Assembly: GCF_030697925.1 (NCBI RefSeq)
Contig: NZ_JAUYOJ010000126.1
Coordinates: forward strand, 1-64,000
DNA from: Phenylobacterium sp.
GTDB taxonomy: Bacteria > Pseudomonadota > Alphaproteobacteria > Caulobacterales > Caulobacteraceae
DNA: 64,000 nucleotides
Reading direction: 5' to 3'
In this document: positions 60,517 to 64,000 of the stretch, piece by piece
How the letters are laid out: every line of letters begins with the position of its first letter
Position numbering within the stretch: the first letter of the stretch is position 1
Position numbers and translations under genes: made by a program
Notes under the pieces: generated by a model
Seen by the model: only the letters and a program-made list of their open reading frames with translations
What the model was told of the DNA's origin: nothing
Database searches by the model: none

Positions 60517-61026
60517 ATGACCCTCGAGGACCTCGTCAGCCGGGCGGAGATCGCCGAGGTGGCGGCCCGCTATTGCCGCGCCTTCGACCGCTGCGACGAG
60601 GCCCTGCTGGCCAGCTGCTTCCACCCCGACGCCACCCACGAGCACGGCGCGTTCAAGGGCCTGTCGCGCGACTTCTGCGCCCTGGGCCTGGCGGCGGTGC
60701 GCCAGTTGGTCCTCACCCACCACCAGCTTGGCCAGGTCTCCATTGAGCTCGACGGCGAGCGGGCCTGGGTGGAGAGCTATTTCACCTCCTATCACCGGTT
60801 CGGCGCCGACCCGCCGCCGGGCGGCGCGCCGCGCGAGGACCGCATCATGGGCGGGCGCTATGTCGACCGCTTCGAGCGCCGCGACGGCGCCTGGCGCATC
60901 GCGCACCGCCAGGGGGTGAACGAATGGCTGCGCTACGAGCCGGCCAGCGACCGAGGCTTCTTCGACCAGCCGGCGAGCGAACGCGGGCGGCGCGACCGGC
61001 GCGACCCGGTCTACCGGCGGGACTGA
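60517..61026 (+). CDS. SnoaL-like / NTF2-fold protein
   Basis: MTLEDLVSRAEIAEVAARYCRAFDRCDEALLASCFHPDATHEHG...GGRYVDRFERRDGAWRIAHRQGVNEWLRYEP. Confidence 0.88.
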   Translation: MTLEDLVSRAEIAEVAARYCRAFDRCDEALLASCFHPDATHEHGAFKGLSRDFCALGLAAVRQLVLTHHQLGQVSIELDGERAWVESYFTSYHRFGADPPPGGAPREDRIMGGRYVDRFERRDGAWRIAHRQGVNEWLRYEPASDRGFFDQPASERGRRDRRDPVYRRD

Positions 61027-61027
61027 G

Positions 61028-62422
61028 CTAGGCCCGGTAGATCACCTCGCCGCCGACCACCGTGGCGGCGACCCACGACGCGTCCGGGTCCGCCAGGGCG
61101 GCCTCCAGGGGACCCCGCAGCAGGCAGAGGTCGGCCGCCGCGCCCACCTCCACCCGGCGGACTGGGCCGCCGGGATCGGCGAAGTCGCCCAGGAACAGAT
61201 CCAGCGCCGCGCGCGGGGAGAGGCGTTCGTCGGCCCCCAGAAGCCGGCCGCTCCGGGTGGTCCGGTTGATCGCCGCGGCCATGGCCGTCCAGGGGTCGGC
61301 GGCGGCATAGGGGGCGTCGCTGCTCCCGGCCACCTTGATGCCGGCGCGCATCAGGCTGGCGCAGGGATAGAGGGCGGCGAGATCGGCCGCGTCCACCTCG
61401 GCCAGGTAGCGGTCGCCGCGCTCGGCCACGAAGCCTGGCTGGGTGACGACGGTGAGGCCCAGCCCGGCGATCTCCCGCGCCGCGTCTGGATAGATGATCC
61501 CGCCGTGCTCGATGCGGTCGCCGGGCTCGACGCCGGCCTGCCCGAAGGCGGCCAGCGTGAAGGCCAGTTCCCCAGCCGCGACGCAGTGGACTGCCACCTT
61601 CCGCCCCCAGGCGCGCGCCTGGGCGATGATCGCGCAGACCGCGTCCAGGTCCGGCAGGCGGTCGTCGTCGAGCAGCACCTTCACCGGTCCGACCTGGAAG
61701 CCGCCGTCGGCCGGAGCTTCCAGGAACCCGCCGCCCATCAGCATCAGTCGCTGACGCCATTCCCCCGCCGCGACGGCCTGGGCGAAGACGCCGGCCTGGG
61801 CCTGGTCATTGGTGACGCTGGCGTCGGTGACGCCGGTGACCCCACGCCGCGCGAGGTCGGCGCTGGCCCCGGCCAGGGACGGGGGGTTCCCGGCGAGCCG
61901 CCCGCGCAGCCAGTCGTCGCCGCGCCAGATGCGCCCCGTGGGCGCGCCGTGATCGTCGCGCTCGACGCACTGTGGAGTCTCTCCATCGGCGACACGATCC
62001 AGCGCCACGGAGTTCAGGATCCAGAGGCCGCCGGTGCGATGCTGGATGCGCACGGGACGGTCGGCGACCATGGCGTCCAGGGCGCGACGGTCCAGCGGCT
62101 CGCCGCCGGCCTCGTGATAGCCGACGCCCCGCAGCCACTCGCCCGGCGACAGTTCGCCCGCCTTGGTCCGCAGGGCCCGGCTGATCCCTTCGGCGGAGGT
62201 CTGACCATCCAGCTCTACGGAGGCGCCCTGGGCCGCCAGGCCGAACAGGTGGATGTGGTGGTCGATCAGGCCGGGCAGCACGGCCCCGCACCGGCCATCG
62301 AGGTCGGGCTCCCGGCCGGAGAGTCCCGTTCCGATCTCGACGATCCGCCCTCCCGCCACGCGAACATCGACACCCGGCCGGCCTTCGACCTCGACCTCGC
62401 GGATCAGCAGGTCGCGGCTCAT
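61028..62422 (-). CDS. Amidohydrolase family protein (YtcJ-like)
   Basis: MSRDLLIREVEVEGRPGVDVRVAGGRIVEIG; GAVLPGLIDHHIHLFGLA; VAGSSDAPYAAADPWTAMAAAINR; ATGA overlap with next gene. Confidence 0.9.
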   Translation of the reverse strand: MSRDLLIREVEVEGRPGVDVRVAGGRIVEIGTGLSGREPDLDGRCGAVLPGLIDHHIHLFGLAAQGASVELDGQTSAEGISRALRTKAGELSPGEWLRGVGYHEAGGEPLDRRALDAMVADRPVRIQHRTGGLWILNSVALDRVADGETPQCVERDDHGAPTGRIWRGDDWLRGRLAGNPPSLAGASADLARRGVTGVTDASVTNDQAQAGVFAQAVAAGEWRQRLMLMGGGFLEAPADGGFQVGPVKVLLDDDRLPDLDAVCAIIAQARAWGRKVAVHCVAAGELAFTLAAFGQAGVEPGDRIEHGGIIYPDAAREIAGLGLTVVTQPGFVAERGDRYLAEVDAADLAALYPCASLMRAGIKVAGSSDAPYAAADPWTAMAAAINRTTRSGRLLGADERLSPRAALDLFLGDFADPGGPVRRVEVGAAADLCLLRGPLEAALADPDASWVAATVVGGEVIYRA

Positions 62423-63666
62423 GCGAACTCGGCCAAGATCGCGGCCGTGTGGGCGCCCATGACCGAGGCCGACCGGCGCTCGGGTCGCGCCTGGGGCGCA
62501 GCGAGCGGCGTATCGTTCCAGCGCCACCTTCCCTCGCCTCCCACGACCTCGCCCAGCTCGGCCTCGGCGATCGGATCGGCGGCGGCCACGAAGGCGGCGG
62601 CCTCGCGCAGGGCCACATCGACCAGCATGCCGCCGCCTGTGGCCAGGGCCTGGAGCGCGCCGGTCGCGGCCATCACCCCGGCGATCGGATCGGCCAGGGC
62701 GTCGCCCACGAACATCGGCCGGCCCGAACCGTCCCAGGCGACCAGGCCAGCGGCGGCCGCCGCGTCGTCTCCGAACCCCACCCGGTTTTTCCAGGGCCCC
62801 GTGCGGCCATAGGCGGTGAGGCTGACCCAGACGAGGGCGGGACTGGCCGCGAAGGCCGCTTCCAAGTCGACGCCGAGCTGTTCCAAGGCGCGGGGGCGGC
62901 TGCTCTCGATGACCAGGTCGGCGCGAGCGATCAGCCGGGCGAGCTGGCCCCGGCCCTCTGGCGTCGCGAAGTCGAGCACGACGGATTCGTGGCCGGCGTG
63001 GAGGCGGTCGAAGAAGGCGCGCGGGCCACGGCGCGCGGCGTCGGGACGCCCGGCGCTCTCCACCTTCACCACCCGCGCCCCGACCAGGCCCAGCAGCTGG
63101 CCGCAAAGCGGCCCCGCCCACAGGGAGGACAGGTCGATGACCAGCGGCTGACGCACGGCTTCCCCGCGCCCCGGCGCCAGGCGGACGACCCGTGAGCCCT
63201 CCCCGCGCGCGCGTTGCTGGGCGTCGTCCCGCCCGCCGACAACGGCGGCGGGAACGCCGAGTTCCTGGCCGGCGTCGGCCAGGTCGGCCGCCGCCCGCCG
63301 CCGCGCCGCACGCTGTAGCGCCGCCCAGGGCTCCTCGCCCAGGCCGCAGCCGATCCAGGCGGGGACCGCCTGCAGGTCGTCGATGCGGGCCAGGTTCGCC
63401 ACCAGCCAGCCGTCGGCGGTCTCGATCAGGCGCGCGGTTCCATTGGCGGACGTCCGACCTCGTCGCGTCAGGCCCAGCTCCGCGGCCCGCTCCCCGAACA
63501 GCCTCATGTCGACCTCGGCGCCAGCGGTCCGCGCCGCGGAGAGCAGGGCCTCGATCCGTCCGGCATGGTCGCGGCGCGGCAGCGCGGGCGTGGCGTCTCC
63601 AGTCAGCAGGGCCAGGCCCGAGCGGGCCCACCGCGCGGAGGCGGGCGCCAGGTGCGCCACGCTCAT
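62419..63666 (-). CDS. CaiB/BaiF CoA transferase family protein
   Basis: 415 aa; VIDLSSLWAGPLCGQLLGLVGARVVKVESAGRPDAARRGPRAFFDRLHAGHESVVLDFATPEGRGQLARLIARADLVIESSRPRALEQLG. Confidence 0.92.
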   Translation of the reverse strand: MSVAHLAPASARWARSGLALLTGDATPALPRRDHAGRIEALLSAARTAGAEVDMRLFGERAAELGLTRRGRTSANGTARLIETADGWLVANLARIDDLQAVPAWIGCGLGEEPWAALQRAARRRAAADLADAGQELGVPAAVVGGRDDAQQRARGEGSRVVRLAPGRGEAVRQPLVIDLSSLWAGPLCGQLLGLVGARVVKVESAGRPDAARRGPRAFFDRLHAGHESVVLDFATPEGRGQLARLIARADLVIESSRPRALEQLGVDLEAAFAASPALVWVSLTAYGRTGPWKNRVGFGDDAAAAAGLVAWDGSGRPMFVGDALADPIAGVMAATGALQALATGGGMLVDVALREAAAFVAAADPIAEAELGEVVGGEGRWRWNDTPLAAPQARPERRSASVMGAHTAAILAEFA

Positions 63667-64000
63667 CGGACCGGCTCCAGATGATCGACCAGTCCCCAGG
63701 CTTGGGCCTCACGGGCGTCGATGTCGAAGCCGCTCAGGCCCATGAAACAGGTCCGGTGGCGACCGATCCGGCGCGGCAGGCTCGCCGTGCCCCCAGCCCC
63801 GGGGATCAGGCCCATCCCCACCTCAGGGAGCCGGAACAGGGCCCCGGGATCGGCCACCAGGCGGGCGGCCGCCGCGGCGATCTCGATCCCACCGCCGATG
63901 GCGGCGCCCTGAACGAACACCGTCAGTCTCTCGCCCAGCTCGTCGGCCAGCCGCACCGGCGAGCGCTGGGTGCGGATGATGTGGGCCAGGGCCAGGTCGG
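63663..64000 (-). CDS. Enoyl-CoA hydratase/isomerase family protein (5' end outside window)
   Basis: FVQGAAIGGGIEIAAAAARLVADPGALFRLPEVGMGLIPGAGGTASLPRRIGRHR...REAQAWGLVDHLEPVR*. Confidence 0.92.
   Translation of the reverse strand, partial: DLALAHIIRTQRSPVRLADELGERLTVFVQGAAIGGGIEIAAAAARLVADPGALFRLPEVGMGLIPGAGGTASLPRRIGRHRTCFMGLSGFDIDAREAQAWGLVDHLEPVR

Overview
High-GC alphaproteobacterial chromosome window, Caulobacteraceae-like (Phenylobacterium/Caulobacter style) judged from gene content and repeat style; no taxonomic search was possible. 1-17.4 kb is mostly conserved housekeeping sequence (rplT end, pheS, pheT, VOC protein, DUF1134/EipA-like protein, lepA, TonB receptor, entericidin, MFS, DUF599, two YjbR/MmcQ genes, msrA, TPR protein, cytochrome-c-like protein, tRNA-Ser). 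17.5-22.5 kb is an accessory strip: large serine recombinase, truncated DUF2924, zinc-ribbon mini-protein, TIR protein with a histone-H1-like tail, HNH nuclease, and an inverted-repeat-bounded 133 bp element. 22.7-50.3 kb is a large catabolic island: two TonB receptors, BisC-like molybdoenzyme, YeiH-like putative sulfate exporter, carboxylesterase, two TauD/TfdA dioxygenases, thiol-dioxygenase-like cupin, multi-rhodanese protein, GrdB-like protein, CaiB, MFS, two OYE-like enzymes, FAH, and IclR and AraC regulators. Its most striking signal is a 37-bp composite operator, GTATCATTATTTGATAC-N8-GTATCTTGATAC, present three times in intergenic spaces with conserved spacing. A related site lies in the iclR/cupin divergent region. 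Together these suggest an undescribed IclR-controlled, probably organosulfur, catabolic regulon. 50.4-64 kb holds a DAACS symporter, a PRC-barrel protein and a second catabolic cluster (PQQ alcohol dehydrogenase, acyl-CoA dehydrogenase, CoA transferase, amidohydrolases, GST, DsbA-like). All functional calls come from reading translated sequence and recalled family motifs; nothing was searched.
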